In this document: positions 36,101 through 43,709 of the stretch, in pieces
How the letters are laid out: every line of letters begins with the position of its first letter
Position numbering within the stretch: the first letter of the stretch is position 1
Source: UBA7455 sp026713185
Lineage (GTDB): Bacteria > Pseudomonadota > Gammaproteobacteria > Pseudomonadales > Azotimanducaceae
DNA: 64,000 bases
Reading direction: 5' to 3'
Assembly (NCBI GenBank): GCA_963665785.1
Contig: OY762456.1
Span: 2,294,001 to 2,358,000 of the forward strand
Notes under the pieces: model-generated
The model's input: only the letters and a program-made list of their open reading frames with translations
Told to the model about the DNA's origin: nothing
The model's database searches: none
Position numbers and translations under genes: made by a program

Positions 36101-36281
36101 AGCCTGGCGATTCCCTCAGGAGCCAGCCTTTCTGGACACCCTCTTCCAGTGCCATCAGCACCGTGGATGCCTTGTGTCCTGTGAGTTCCTGGATCCAGTC
36201 GATGGAAAAGCTGCCTGCGAACAGGGCTGCCAACGCCTTGATGTGAGTCTCTGAGGAGTGGGTCTCATTCGGTAAGTTCAC
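33147..36281 (-). CDS. Sigma-54-dependent activator with TPR-like, GAF, AAA+ and Fis-type HTH domains
   Basis: This 1044-residue regulator starts at a GTG with GAGGAA seven bases upstream. Residues about 1-110 resemble the winged-helix part of STAND/MalT-type proteins (FSIDWIQELTGHKAS). About 110-540 are helical, TPR-like repeats, and about 540-700 form a GAF domain. The AAA+ domain carries Walker A GETGAGKE (near 758), the sigma-54 contact loop GAFTGA (near 805), Walker B GTIFLDEIG and the arginine-finger region FREDLFYRLNVYPI. The C-terminal HTH is GGAAECLGLHGNTLRSRMKKLG. There is no receiver domain, so control is by ligand or protein contact through the TPR/GAF part. Operators lie before this gene and at two sigma-54 promoters nearby. 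Confidence 0.93.
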   Translation of the reverse strand: MNLPNETHSSETHIKALAALFAGSFSIDWIQELTGHKASTVLMALEEGVQKGWLLRESPGCFRFADSDCRQQTLTCLGEDDRKHYHRQIAELLHSQAQDGNLEHAELAHHLMAMEPDLSNCEKLLETGQVLYRGLQHQTALQCFHFLIETLDAVEPDELADRLYADAVYCYCRLFTGQQDSAWIVAAIEAALVRAQHLPAYPRTALLLLHKSFYEFWSGDKSRAFKSFEVGWRLVENQDDPTIQRQALHLRMFFLWQRGQIRDVVQAYEAIRPNVARYPRTGTPILVTTMLGNCYVWLGQVSVGIGLLNSQYEQCREDGDSLGMVQVAYGLARSLIDIGQPGQAITVIENAMQESHSAPMPFLEDSIHGILAFAHAAAGDLQRSIEQLKLVRESPAGGYGGNVGYLIMFLQALNDGPLPEEIRHEIAQFLARPEETTNVQSPGYVHLLQALIMRREGQPLAAIDEQLMLALEYFERSGYLIDHAKTQLLLTRIRLQQGKGNEDSTRKLVAQASAFLEPINPGWISDDLRALQDGHQEPQSLLESTIMLSQEILGIMDFRELARRILSTINRLTGAERGALFTARDYPTNQDLDLKATVVLTRDDAEARYFADAWTIIQRVAETSIAEFVDFTDARENQIGDLDMRQRIRSCFCLPLQIRGQLIGVLYHDNCLLPCQANADSLGDLSHFVAMAAITLDNAEAYEKIESLNQQLSKEKDYFIEQVNQIGPYEDFIGASPAIRKVFAQIQRVAESDSTVLVLGETGAGKEQVAWAIHHASTRREGPFIRVDCNSLSEYLISSEMFGHEQGAFTGALKRHIGRFELADRGTIFLDEIGNLPMNIQTALLRVLDTHEFQRVGGTTTIRSDFRLITATNVNLEEKVREGSFREDLFYRLNVYPITVPPLRDRPEDISLLAHYFLTKFGGDAVKPIDRIDESTLAKLIEYPWPGNVRELKNVIERGALLSTAPYLRLPDLQPGGEAPAEPGTENMTLKALERHHIMRTLVRTHGKIQGPGGAAECLGLHGNTLRSRMKKLGIVRAMTLIGD

Positions 36282-36338
36282 GTGGATTCCTCGATAGGGC
36301 CAAAACAGGCACAGAATTTCAATAGGCAGATCAATATA

Positions 36339-36354
36339 TATGATATTTCGTGTA
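36339..36354. promoter_or_regulatory. Degenerate operator upstream of the activator gene, copy 2
   Basis: ATATGATATTTCGTGT matches the ACACGAwATwTCGTGT consensus at 14 of 16 positions, with one half-site intact. It lies about 60 bases before the activator start codon, a position suited to autoregulation. Confidence 0.5.
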
Positions 36355-36374
36355 ATTACGATAAATGGTTTTTA

Positions 36375-36390
36375 CACGAGATTTCGCTAT
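36375..36390. promoter_or_regulatory. Degenerate operator upstream of the activator gene, copy 3
   Basis: ACACGAGATTTCGCTA keeps the left half-site and core of the operator but departs from it at the right end. It is 36 bases from copy 2, close to three and a half helical turns. No -24/-12 promoter was found reading into the activator, so these two sites may serve negative or sigma-70-linked autoregulation. Confidence 0.45.
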
Positions 36391-36442
36391 ACCCATGCGG
36401 TTGGAAACACTCTTATCAAACACACACTATTCCCGACACACA

Positions 36443-36589
36443 GCAGATGGCTTTGGGGTGTTCATTTGCGTAAGCCTGATGTCGGAGCGCCGAGCCGGAG
36501 GAGCATGACTACAGGCATGCGGGGGAGGTGAGGGCATCCCGGAGGGACGCGCAGACGCTGAAGCAAATGAATGCCCCAAAGCCATCTGC
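36443..36589. mobile_element. 147-bp inverted-repeat element (MITE-like, non-coding)
   Basis: Two terminal inverted repeats of 33 bases (36443-36475 and 36557-36589) match at 29 positions and begin GCAGATGGCTTTGGGG. They enclose about 80 bases of GC-rich sequence containing the smaller palindrome GCATG...CATGC. The composition is distinctly richer in G than the AT-rich flanks, which suggests insertion. No open frame with a ribosome site is inside, and no clear target-site duplication is visible (CACAC-rich flanks on both sides). It lies in the 573-base gene-free stretch between the activator and the STAS-like gene, outside both operator groups. Confidence 0.6.
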
Positions 36590-36713
36590 GAACACACTCG
36601 TTAATGAAACAAGCTCTTGTCAATCATAACAAAGAAAATCCAGGTAAGCCGGACTGTTTGCTCCGCGACAGGGTTGAACATTCTCAACTGCTTTTCTGCC
36701 AAATTTCATGAGA

Positions 36714-36729
36714 ACACGAAATTTCGTGT
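36714..36729. promoter_or_regulatory. Operator / upstream activating sequence, copy 4
   Basis: The perfect 16-bp palindrome ACACGAAATTTCGTGT is centred about 75 bases upstream of the -24 element at 36796. It is the same operator as copy 1 and stands before a plus-strand sigma-54 promoter. Confidence 0.72.
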
Positions 36730-36794
36730 AAACGACCATACTGCCAGACAGGCGACAAAACCCAAGTGATTGGAAATAAATGTATTTTCTGCTA

Positions 36795-36810
36795 TGGCAT
36801 GGTTAATGCT
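36795..36810 (+). promoter_or_regulatory. Sigma-54 (-24/-12) promoter for the STAS-like gene
   Basis: TGGCATGGTTAATGCT has GG and GC separated by exactly ten bases, with one mismatch in each half of the consensus. The predicted transcript would start about 12 bases on and have a leader of some 35 bases to the ATG at 36855. Confidence 0.65.
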
Positions 36811-36854
36811 TGCTTTTGCAGTTGAAGCTGGTCGCGAACACTTTGGAACCTGAC

Positions 36855-37127
36855 ATGATTCGCATTACAGAATTACAGACAAAGCCCGGCTTGCTGGAAA
36901 TTCGGGTCGATGGTCGGATCGAAACAGCAGCATTGCCTTTGTTGCAAAAGGATATCGACGAAGCAGCCGCCAGGGTAAAATCCAGGATCATGTTGAATCT
37001 GCAGGGTGTGACCGGCTGTGACCACCTGAGTATCCAATTTTTATGCGCCATTGATCTTGAAGCGGTGGTCTTGATCAATGTGCCTGAATTTCTTCGGATT
37101 CAAATCGATGCAGGTGACGAGCATTGA
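36855..37127 (+). CDS. Small STAS-like protein lacking the phospho-acceptor serine
   Basis: This 90-residue protein starts at the ATG at 36855; an upstream ATG at 36810 overlaps the promoter and is rejected. The strand-helix order LEIRVDGRIETAALPLLQKDI... RIMLNLQGVTGCDHLSIQFLCAI matches a STAS domain. The usual DSSG phosphorylation loop reads DHLS, so it cannot be switched by a serine kinase in the normal way. It stands alone, convergent with the enolase-superfamily gene, and behind its own sigma-54 promoter and operator. It could titrate a partner or act as a scaffold. The family assignment is moderately sure; the role is unknown. Confidence 0.65.
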   Translation: MIRITELQTKPGLLEIRVDGRIETAALPLLQKDIDEAAARVKSRIMLNLQGVTGCDHLSIQFLCAIDLEAVVLINVPEFLRIQIDAGDEH

Positions 37128-37142
37128 ACCCCGGGCTCAGTG

Positions 37143-38258
37143 TCAGGCAGCAGGCAACAAGCTGCGTCCTCTGACATTCAGACCAAGGCCGGGCTTGCTA
37201 TTGATATTGTTCACTGGGTATTCACCTTTGTAGCCGAATCTGAGACATTTTGTAGTCAGGTCCTGCCGCAGCAGGTATGTCCCGAAAGCACCTTCTGAGG
37301 CTTCGAGAAGAGGTCTGGCAGTATTCATCACCGTCAAGCCTGCACGGGTCAGGATGCTTGTCTCGCCTACCTGTGCACCCACAATCACGCCGATACCTCT
37401 TGCCAGAGCTTCCTTCACTATTTCAAGAGACCTGTGCAGCCCACCCATCTTGGAGACCCGAACGTTTAAAAGCCAAAGTCCGTTATCCTGGAGTGAATCC
37501 ATTTGTTCAATACGTGTGAAGCTTTCATCCAGTATGATGCGCACTCCGCAGGCGTTGCCCACCTTACTGAACCCATTCAGATCTCCTGCCTGCACAGGCT
37601 CTTCAATAGCGAAAAATTTCCCTGGCAGCACCGTGATATGATGAATGCACTCGTCCACGTTATTCCAATGATTGTTTGCGTCCAGCCGTATCCGGAGCGG
37701 AGTCTCACTTTTGCGAATCAGGTCTTCCATATTTCTGCTGTCCCGCTGTTGATTGCCGGAGAGTTTGACCTTGTAATCACTGAACCCCTGATTCCGGTAT
37801 CGACGCAGCTGCCATCGGTAGGCAAGACGGGGTGCATCTCCCAATACTGCGGTATATGTGAAAATACCGCTAAGCCGGGGTACGTCCAGCAGGTCTTCCA
37901 AGGGGACACTCTCAATTTTTCCAAACAAGTCCAGAATCGCTAGCTCTACAGCGCAGAATGCAGCCGGATTCCGGTCTATCAGTTCTCGATGGGCATTGGT
38001 CCAGGCGAATAAGGCCTGAGTATCGGTAACCTCAAGAGATATGTTATTTGCATGTTCACGAATAAATGCAGCGCCACTGCCGATTGTCTCTCCAGTGACA
38101 TAGTCCCTTGGACAACCCTCACCATAGCCGATCAGCCCATTGTCGGCATGAGCAGCGACAATCAGGTTCTCTGCACGTCGACGGCTTGCCGATGAATGTC
38201 TGAAGACCGTTTTGAATGGAACGGGATATGTGAACACTTCAAGTCGATCGATGTGCAT
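37143..38258 (-). CDS. Enolase-superfamily enzyme (dipeptide epimerase / muconate-lactonizing type)
   Basis: This 371-residue protein has all the catalytic positions of the MLE subgroup. These are the KxK motif (Lys163, Lys165 in YKVKLSG), metal ligands Asp193 (RLDANNHW), Glu219/220 (AIEEPVQ) and Asp244 (ILDESF), and the second base Lys270 (VRVSKMGG). Two opposed lysines point to epimerase, racemase or cycloisomerase chemistry, as in L-Ala-D/L-Glu epimerases. The start lies five bases after the GH3 stop, so it is the third gene of that operon. A role in epimerising an amino-acid conjugate made by the GH3 enzyme is an attractive but unproven idea. Confidence 0.85.
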   Translation of the reverse strand: MHIDRLEVFTYPVPFKTVFRHSSASRRRAENLIVAAHADNGLIGYGEGCPRDYVTGETIGSGAAFIREHANNISLEVTDTQALFAWTNAHRELIDRNPAAFCAVELAILDLFGKIESVPLEDLLDVPRLSGIFTYTAVLGDAPRLAYRWQLRRYRNQGFSDYKVKLSGNQQRDSRNMEDLIRKSETPLRIRLDANNHWNNVDECIHHITVLPGKFFAIEEPVQAGDLNGFSKVGNACGVRIILDESFTRIEQMDSLQDNGLWLLNVRVSKMGGLHRSLEIVKEALARGIGVIVGAQVGETSILTRAGLTVMNTARPLLEASEGAFGTYLLRQDLTTKCLRFGYKGEYPVNNINSKPGLGLNVRGRSLLPAA

Positions 38259-38263
38259 CCGTC

Positions 38264-39895
38264 TTACTCCGGTAAGGCAGCGCTGTCAAAATCGAAAGTA
38301 CAATCCCGCGCATATTGTAGATGCAGATACTTGAACTGGGCATCACGCTGACCTGCTTCCACACATGAGGACCGGAACCTGTCACCTGTGCCGTTCTTCA
38401 GGTAGCGGATTCTCAGTGGGGCCAGACGTCCACTCTTGCGCTTGGCTTCGTATTCAATGTTTGAAGAGTACAGTTTGTATTCCATCTCCATGGCCACACC
38501 GGGGAGCGAACTCTCGCCATTCAACTCAATAAACAGTCTGTAAACGGCGGATTCCTCCCAGGCAAGCATGATGAAGAACATTGGTGAGATACCGTGTTCC
38601 GAAAGAACTGACATTACTGCCTGTATAACCTGCGCCTCGGTTAATTTTTCTCCGGTAATGTTGGTGACGCCCTTGCCTTTTTGAACGAATTCCAGTGCCG
38701 GTGTCTCAAACACACGCCCATTGACCCGGACGATGTCGTTTATGTCGTATCGATACAGCCCGTCGATGGTGGTGATGAACACGTAGTATTCATGTCCTTC
38801 CTGCAGCTTATCGAGGCCCAGGAAGTCTTCCCCGCCAGTTTCACGTTCCTGCCGTTCCATAAATTCAAAAAATGTGTTGGTCAGCGTTGGCAGGCAGGTA
38901 TTGTGTTTCGCGTCAATGTTAATCGTACCCCGGAATTCACTTGCCGAGTAACCCCACTCAATGATTGCGGTATCGGTGGGCAGCAAGGGAGAAAGGCTGC
39001 CCAGAGCAATGCCGCAACTACCCCCAGTCCAGGTCACAACACCTCCGAGGTTCGGCCAGATGTCTGTGTAGGTCAGTTGGCCAGAAGCTTGCAGTTTGTC
39101 TGCCAGTTGCCGCGCCCGTGCCGGGTGCGGCTCCAGTCCTGTGACAGGTATATCTGGTGATTTGCCCGTGGCTATCGCATTGAACACTACATCCGCGTGA
39201 CTATGTACAAACGACAGCAAACGCAAAAAAGTAGAGGGGTTTGCTGTGGCCATGCTCGTGACTTGTGTCTCCGCAAAACCAAAAACGGCCATTGCAAGAT
39301 AGCGGCTATCATAATCCTCAATTTCAGATAATACCGGTGGCAGTACATACCTTGATCGCACCAGGGACGACTGGCTGCGGTATAATAATCCGGATGCAGA
39401 GCCGAATTCTGTTCCCCCGGGCATCCTGCCTTCCACTGCCTGCCCACTGACGGCAAATACTTTTCCGTCGAGGACGCCGTCACATCCGGACCAGACGAAG
39501 GCTGAAATTTTCTGGTCGTCCTTCATTTGCCGCAGTCCGATTTTAGTTACCGGAATATTCTTGGGAGTTCCCAGGGTTCCGCTGGTTCGGTGGTAGTAAA
39601 CAGGCTGGTCCCGGGTAAGACAGCGTTCTCCCGTCAGTTCCTGTCGTTCAATGGAAGGACGAAGATCCTCATAGGTTTGTACTGGCACAGCTTTTTGATA
39701 ATCTCTGATGCTGGAAATACTTGAGAAACCATGTGCCTTTCCGAATTCAGAATCCGAATTTCGCTTCAGAATACGGCGTAAAAGATCTGTTTGAGCATCA
39801 CCTGGAGACCTCGCCTTGTTAACCAGATTCCGATAGCGGAAGCTCTGTGTCATTCTCAAAGCTTTTTTGAAAAGCGCCGATGATATATCAGGCAT
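38264..39895 (-). CDS. GH3-family acyl-adenylating amido synthetase
   Basis: This protein of about 543 residues starts at the ATG at 39895, overlapping the upstream stop by eight bases. GH3-type features are the N-terminal AEFGKxHGF-like FGKAHGFSSISSIRDYQKAVPVQ, the nucleotide loop HRTSGTLGTPKNIP, GGVVTWTGGSCGIAL, the adenine-pocket region IEWGYSASEFRG and GLYRYDINDIVRV. Plant GH3 enzymes adenylate jasmonate, auxin or benzoates and join them to amino acids. Bacterial homologues exist with mostly unknown acids and amines. Coupling to a membrane hydroxylase and an epimerase-like enzyme suggests a small biosynthetic pathway for an acyl-amino-acid product. Confidence 0.85.
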   Translation of the reverse strand: MPDISSALFKKALRMTQSFRYRNLVNKARSPGDAQTDLLRRILKRNSDSEFGKAHGFSSISSIRDYQKAVPVQTYEDLRPSIERQELTGERCLTRDQPVYYHRTSGTLGTPKNIPVTKIGLRQMKDDQKISAFVWSGCDGVLDGKVFAVSGQAVEGRMPGGTEFGSASGLLYRSQSSLVRSRYVLPPVLSEIEDYDSRYLAMAVFGFAETQVTSMATANPSTFLRLLSFVHSHADVVFNAIATGKSPDIPVTGLEPHPARARQLADKLQASGQLTYTDIWPNLGGVVTWTGGSCGIALGSLSPLLPTDTAIIEWGYSASEFRGTINIDAKHNTCLPTLTNTFFEFMERQERETGGEDFLGLDKLQEGHEYYVFITTIDGLYRYDINDIVRVNGRVFETPALEFVQKGKGVTNITGEKLTEAQVIQAVMSVLSEHGISPMFFIMLAWEESAVYRLFIELNGESSLPGVAMEMEYKLYSSNIEYEAKRKSGRLAPLRIRYLKNGTGDRFRSSCVEAGQRDAQFKYLHLQYARDCTFDFDSAALPE

Positions 39896-40787
39896 TTGGA
39901 TCACTTGTGAAAGGAGCACCCATCTGTTTCAGAAACCCCATCGGGAAGTCGCGGTTCAATAGTCCAAGATGTCCGACTTCCCTGTCCTTCGGCAGGAATC
40001 GTGTACCCAACAACAAATCCCAGATGATGAGGTTGTTGCCAAAGTTATGATTGGATTCTTCTGCCCTGGCAGAATGATGCCACCGGTGCAGTTCTGGTCC
40101 CGCTATGATGAAATTGAGCAGACCAAGTCGCACCCGGCAATTGGAATGCTGGAAGAATCCATTAAGGGCATAGAAGATAAAATATATTGCCAACACTTCC
40201 TGTGAGACGGCCAGTACCGCAAATGGTAACGTGTCCAACGCGTATTGCACCGCCTTTTCCAGGGGGTGGAAGCGTCCAACGTTCAGCCAGTAGAGGCGGT
40301 GAGGTGAGTGATGTACTGCATGCAACCGCCACATAAAGACAAACCGGTGAAAGGCACGGTGCAGCCAATACCTCAGAAAGTCTGCAAGCACCAGCATCAG
40401 AATCGTCTGCATGATGATGGGTAGTTCGTGCGGCCACAGATTGGAAATGGTCAGTCCACCTTTCTCAAATACCCTGGCAATAGTGAGTACCAGCGCAAAT
40501 GACAGCAGGTAAGGAAGCACAACCTGCACTGTGACCAGAAATAACGCATCGGCGCGAACCTCTCCAAATTGAGGGCGCCACTCGTTTCTGAAGGGGAGGC
40601 ACATTTCGTGGAGCGTGATAAACAACGCACCCGATATAACCGCAGTATATGTCGCCAGCATCAGATGCAGCCCTGATGCCGTGAGTGTCATATATAACAG
40701 ATATCCCAGTATGATTACCGCGGGATAGGAAACGACAACCAGAAAACCGGAGATTGGGGTTTCAGTTTTATCATGTTTTGCCTGCAT
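39888..40787 (-). CDS. Sterol desaturase / fatty acid hydroxylase superfamily membrane protein
   Basis: This 299-residue protein starts at the ATG at 40787; a longer TTG frame has no support. Four or so hydrophobic segments surround the di-iron histidine motifs HRAFH, HAVHH and HRWHH, which are diagnostic of the fatty-acid hydroxylase/sterol desaturase superfamily. It would hydroxylate or desaturate a lipid or isoprenoid in the inner membrane. Its final codons overlap the GH3 start (ATGCCTGA), so both are translated together. The promoter must lie in the 270 bases shared with divergent clpB; none was recognised. Confidence 0.87.
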   Translation of the reverse strand: MQAKHDKTETPISGFLVVVSYPAVIILGYLLYMTLTASGLHLMLATYTAVISGALFITLHEMCLPFRNEWRPQFGEVRADALFLVTVQVVLPYLLSFALVLTIARVFEKGGLTISNLWPHELPIIMQTILMLVLADFLRYWLHRAFHRFVFMWRLHAVHHSPHRLYWLNVGRFHPLEKAVQYALDTLPFAVLAVSQEVLAIYFIFYALNGFFQHSNCRVRLGLLNFIIAGPELHRWHHSARAEESNHNFGNNLIIWDLLLGTRFLPKDREVGHLGLLNRDFPMGFLKQMGAPFTSDPNA

Positions 40788-40957
40788 GAGTCTGGCAGTC
40801 CCGTCGTTGCGTGAATCCGGCAAACCGGTATTAATGTTGTCCAGTTATTATTTGACATCAAGTTTCCCTGATAGTTATCAGACAGACACGTACACGCCTG
40901 TTCGAATTGAGCCGTATGCCTTGAATAGCGTATAGGCATATTAAACCTGCCGAACTA

Positions 40958-40983
40958 CTTGAAACAACCGCCACAGGCCCCAT
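40958..40983 (+). promoter_or_regulatory. Heat-shock (sigma-32) promoter of clpB
   Basis: CTTGAAA at 40958-40964 and CCCCAT at 40978-40983, with a 13-base spacer, match the sigma-32 consensus at every base shown. The predicted start lies about 70 bases before the clpB ATG. Confidence 0.85.
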
Positions 40984-41060
40984 GATTCTGTTCAGAACCT
41001 TGTCATAGATGACGTTGATGATACCTGACCAGTGAAAATAACTACTGAGGCCAGCAGAAT

Positions 41061-43661
41061 ATGCGGATAGATAAATTTACCAGCAAATTACAGAGTGGTC
41101 TGGCTGATGCACAATCCATGGCGATCGGCAAAGACCAGAATCAACTGGCTCCTGAACACCTGATAATGGCATTGCTGAACCAGCAGGGTGGGTCTCTGAA
41201 ACCCCTGCTGGTGCAAACAGGTGTGGATGTTATCTCTTTTACTGATGCGCTTTCACAATTGATCGAACGTCTACCCCGGATTAAAGATAACAGAGGAGAT
41301 ATCCAGATATCCCCTGAATTGGGGCAATTGCTTAATCTTGCCGACAAGTATTCCCAGCAGCGGGGTGATCAGTTTATCTCCAGTGAATGTGTGCTGTTGG
41401 CTGCCCTGGATAATAAATCCGACCTGGGATCATTGCTGGATAAATTTGGCATCCGGAAGGATACCCTGGAACGGGTCATAGATCAGGTCAGGGGTGGAGA
41501 GACGGTGGATGATCCGAATGCGGAAAACACGAGGCAGGCACTGGAAAAATTTACTGTTGATCTGACCGCAAAGGCAACTGAAGGAAAACTTGATCCCGTA
41601 ATCGGCAGAGACAATGAAATACGGAGGACCGTACAGGTACTACAGCGACGCACCAAGAATAATCCGGTACTGATAGGTGAGCCGGGAGTTGGCAAAACGG
41701 CCATAGTAGAAGGACTGGCCCAGAGGATTATCAATGGTGAAGTACCGGAAGGCCTGCGGGATAAAAAAATCCTGGCTCTGGACATGGGATCTCTGATCGC
41801 AGGCGCCAAATTCCGTGGAGAGTTTGAAGAACGGTTGAAGGCCGTGTTGAATGAACTCAGTCGTGAAGAAGGCAGAGTGATCCTGTTCATTGATGAGCTT
41901 CACACAGTCGTTGGAGCAGGTAAAGCTGAGGGTTCAATGGATGCAGGTAATATGCTGAAACCTGCACTGGCCAGAGGTGAATTGCATTGTGTGGGCGCAA
42001 CAACACTGGACGAATACCGGCAGTACCTTGAAACAGATGCGGCTCTGGAACGCCGGTTTCAAAAAGTACAGGTTGGCGAACCAACGGTAGAAGATACAGT
42101 GGCAATTTTGCGCGGTCTTAAAGAACGGTATGAAATTCACCACGGTGTGGATATTACGGACCCGGCAATTATTGCTGCTGCAAGATTGTCGCATCGTTAT
42201 ATCTCAGACCGCCAGTTGCCAGACAAGGCCATTGATCTGATAGATGAATCCGCGAGTCTTATACGGATGGAAATGGATTCAAAACCGGAAGATATGGACC
42301 GACAGGAAAGACGGCTCATTCAGTTAAAGATCGAACGTGAAGCACTTAAGGGTGAAACAGACGATGCTTCCATCGGGCGACTGCAATCACTTAATGACAA
42401 TATTGGCGAACTTGAAAAGGAGTATGCTGATCTGGAGGAAATCTGGAATTCAGAGAAGACAGCGTTACAAGGCAGTCAACATATCAAGGAGGAACTGGAG
42501 CAGGCACGGCTGGAACTGGAAACGGCATACAGGGCAGGTGACCTGACGCGCATGTCGGAACTCCAGTATGGCAGGGTTCCTGAACTTGAGAAGCAATTGG
42601 AACAGGTTACGGAAACAGATACCGGCTCAATGAGACTGCTTCGGAACCGGGTTACGGATGAGGAAATAGCAGAAGTAGTGTCCAAATGGACCGGCATTCC
42701 GGTAACCAGGATGCTGGAGGGAGAAAGAACCAGGCTGCTTCAGCTGGAAGAGGAACTGCACAGGCAGGTGATTGGCCAGGAAGAAGCCGTCGCTGCCGTT
42801 TCAGACGCAATAAGACGATCAAGAGCAGGGCTTTCAGACCCGAACCGTCCTAATGGTTCCTTCCTGTTCATGGGACCTACCGGCATAGGAAAGACCGAGT
42901 TGTGCAAGGCATTGGCGAATTTCCTGTTTGACACGGAAGAAGCGTTGATTCGTATCGATATGTCCGAGTTCATGGAAAAACATTCGGTGGCAAGACTTAT
43001 TGGGGCGCCTCCCGGATATGTCGGTTACGAGGAAGGGGGATATCTCACCGAACATGTGCGGAGAAAGCCCTATTCAGTCATCCTTCTTGATGAAATCGAG
43101 AAAGCACACAGGGATGTATTCAATATTCTACTGCAGGTACTCGATGATGGTCGCCTGACAGACGGGCATGGTCGTACCGTGGACTTCAAGAATACCGTAT
43201 TGGTCATGACATCCAATCTGGGCTCGGATGTTATACAGAATATGGCGGCGTCGGCGTCTTATCATGAGATGAAAGACGCGGTGCTGGATATCGCAAGACA
43301 ACATTTTCGGCCGGAGTTTCTCAACCGTATTGATGACACGGTAGTGTTCCATCCTTTGACGAGGGATCAGATTAAGGATATTGCCGGAATCCAGCTGCGG
43401 ATACTGCAGTCAAGAGTAAAGGAATCGAATATCTGCCTTAAGTTTGATAACGATGCTCTTGAATATCTGGTCGATGCTGGTTATGACCCGGTTTATGGCG
43501 CCCGACCTCTTAAACGGGCCATACAGCGGTACGTGGAGAATCCACTGGCTCAGGATATGCTGTCCGGTCGATTCACACCCGATACTCAGGTAACCGTAAT
43601 CAGAGCCGGTAAGGACCTCGATTTTACAATTGAAAAAAATACTGTACATGTGAACAGTTAA
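41061..43661 (+). CDS. clpB: ClpB disaggregase (Hsp100)
   Basis: This is an 866-residue class I Clp ATPase. It has an N-domain (about 1-150, with the repeated Clp_N motif), AAA-1 with Walker A GEPGVGKT (206-213) and FIDELHTVVGAG, and the coiled-coil middle domain (about 400-530). AAA-2 has Walker A GPTGIGKT (604-611), and the sensor and C-terminal domain follow. With DnaK it solubilises heat-aggregated proteins. Length and order match E. coli ClpB (857). A near-perfect heat-shock promoter precedes it. It is divergent from the hydroxylase-GH3 operon. Confidence 0.97.
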   Translation: MRIDKFTSKLQSGLADAQSMAIGKDQNQLAPEHLIMALLNQQGGSLKPLLVQTGVDVISFTDALSQLIERLPRIKDNRGDIQISPELGQLLNLADKYSQQRGDQFISSECVLLAALDNKSDLGSLLDKFGIRKDTLERVIDQVRGGETVDDPNAENTRQALEKFTVDLTAKATEGKLDPVIGRDNEIRRTVQVLQRRTKNNPVLIGEPGVGKTAIVEGLAQRIINGEVPEGLRDKKILALDMGSLIAGAKFRGEFEERLKAVLNELSREEGRVILFIDELHTVVGAGKAEGSMDAGNMLKPALARGELHCVGATTLDEYRQYLETDAALERRFQKVQVGEPTVEDTVAILRGLKERYEIHHGVDITDPAIIAAARLSHRYISDRQLPDKAIDLIDESASLIRMEMDSKPEDMDRQERRLIQLKIEREALKGETDDASIGRLQSLNDNIGELEKEYADLEEIWNSEKTALQGSQHIKEELEQARLELETAYRAGDLTRMSELQYGRVPELEKQLEQVTETDTGSMRLLRNRVTDEEIAEVVSKWTGIPVTRMLEGERTRLLQLEEELHRQVIGQEEAVAAVSDAIRRSRAGLSDPNRPNGSFLFMGPTGIGKTELCKALANFLFDTEEALIRIDMSEFMEKHSVARLIGAPPGYVGYEEGGYLTEHVRRKPYSVILLDEIEKAHRDVFNILLQVLDDGRLTDGHGRTVDFKNTVLVMTSNLGSDVIQNMAASASYHEMKDAVLDIARQHFRPEFLNRIDDTVVFHPLTRDQIKDIAGIQLRILQSRVKESNICLKFDNDALEYLVDAGYDPVYGARPLKRAIQRYVENPLAQDMLSGRFTPDTQVTVIRAGKDLDFTIEKNTVHVNS

Positions 43662-43709
43662 GTGTTACTGTGTGTCTGTACAGTGAATTTTCAGATCGAG
43701 GAATGCAAC

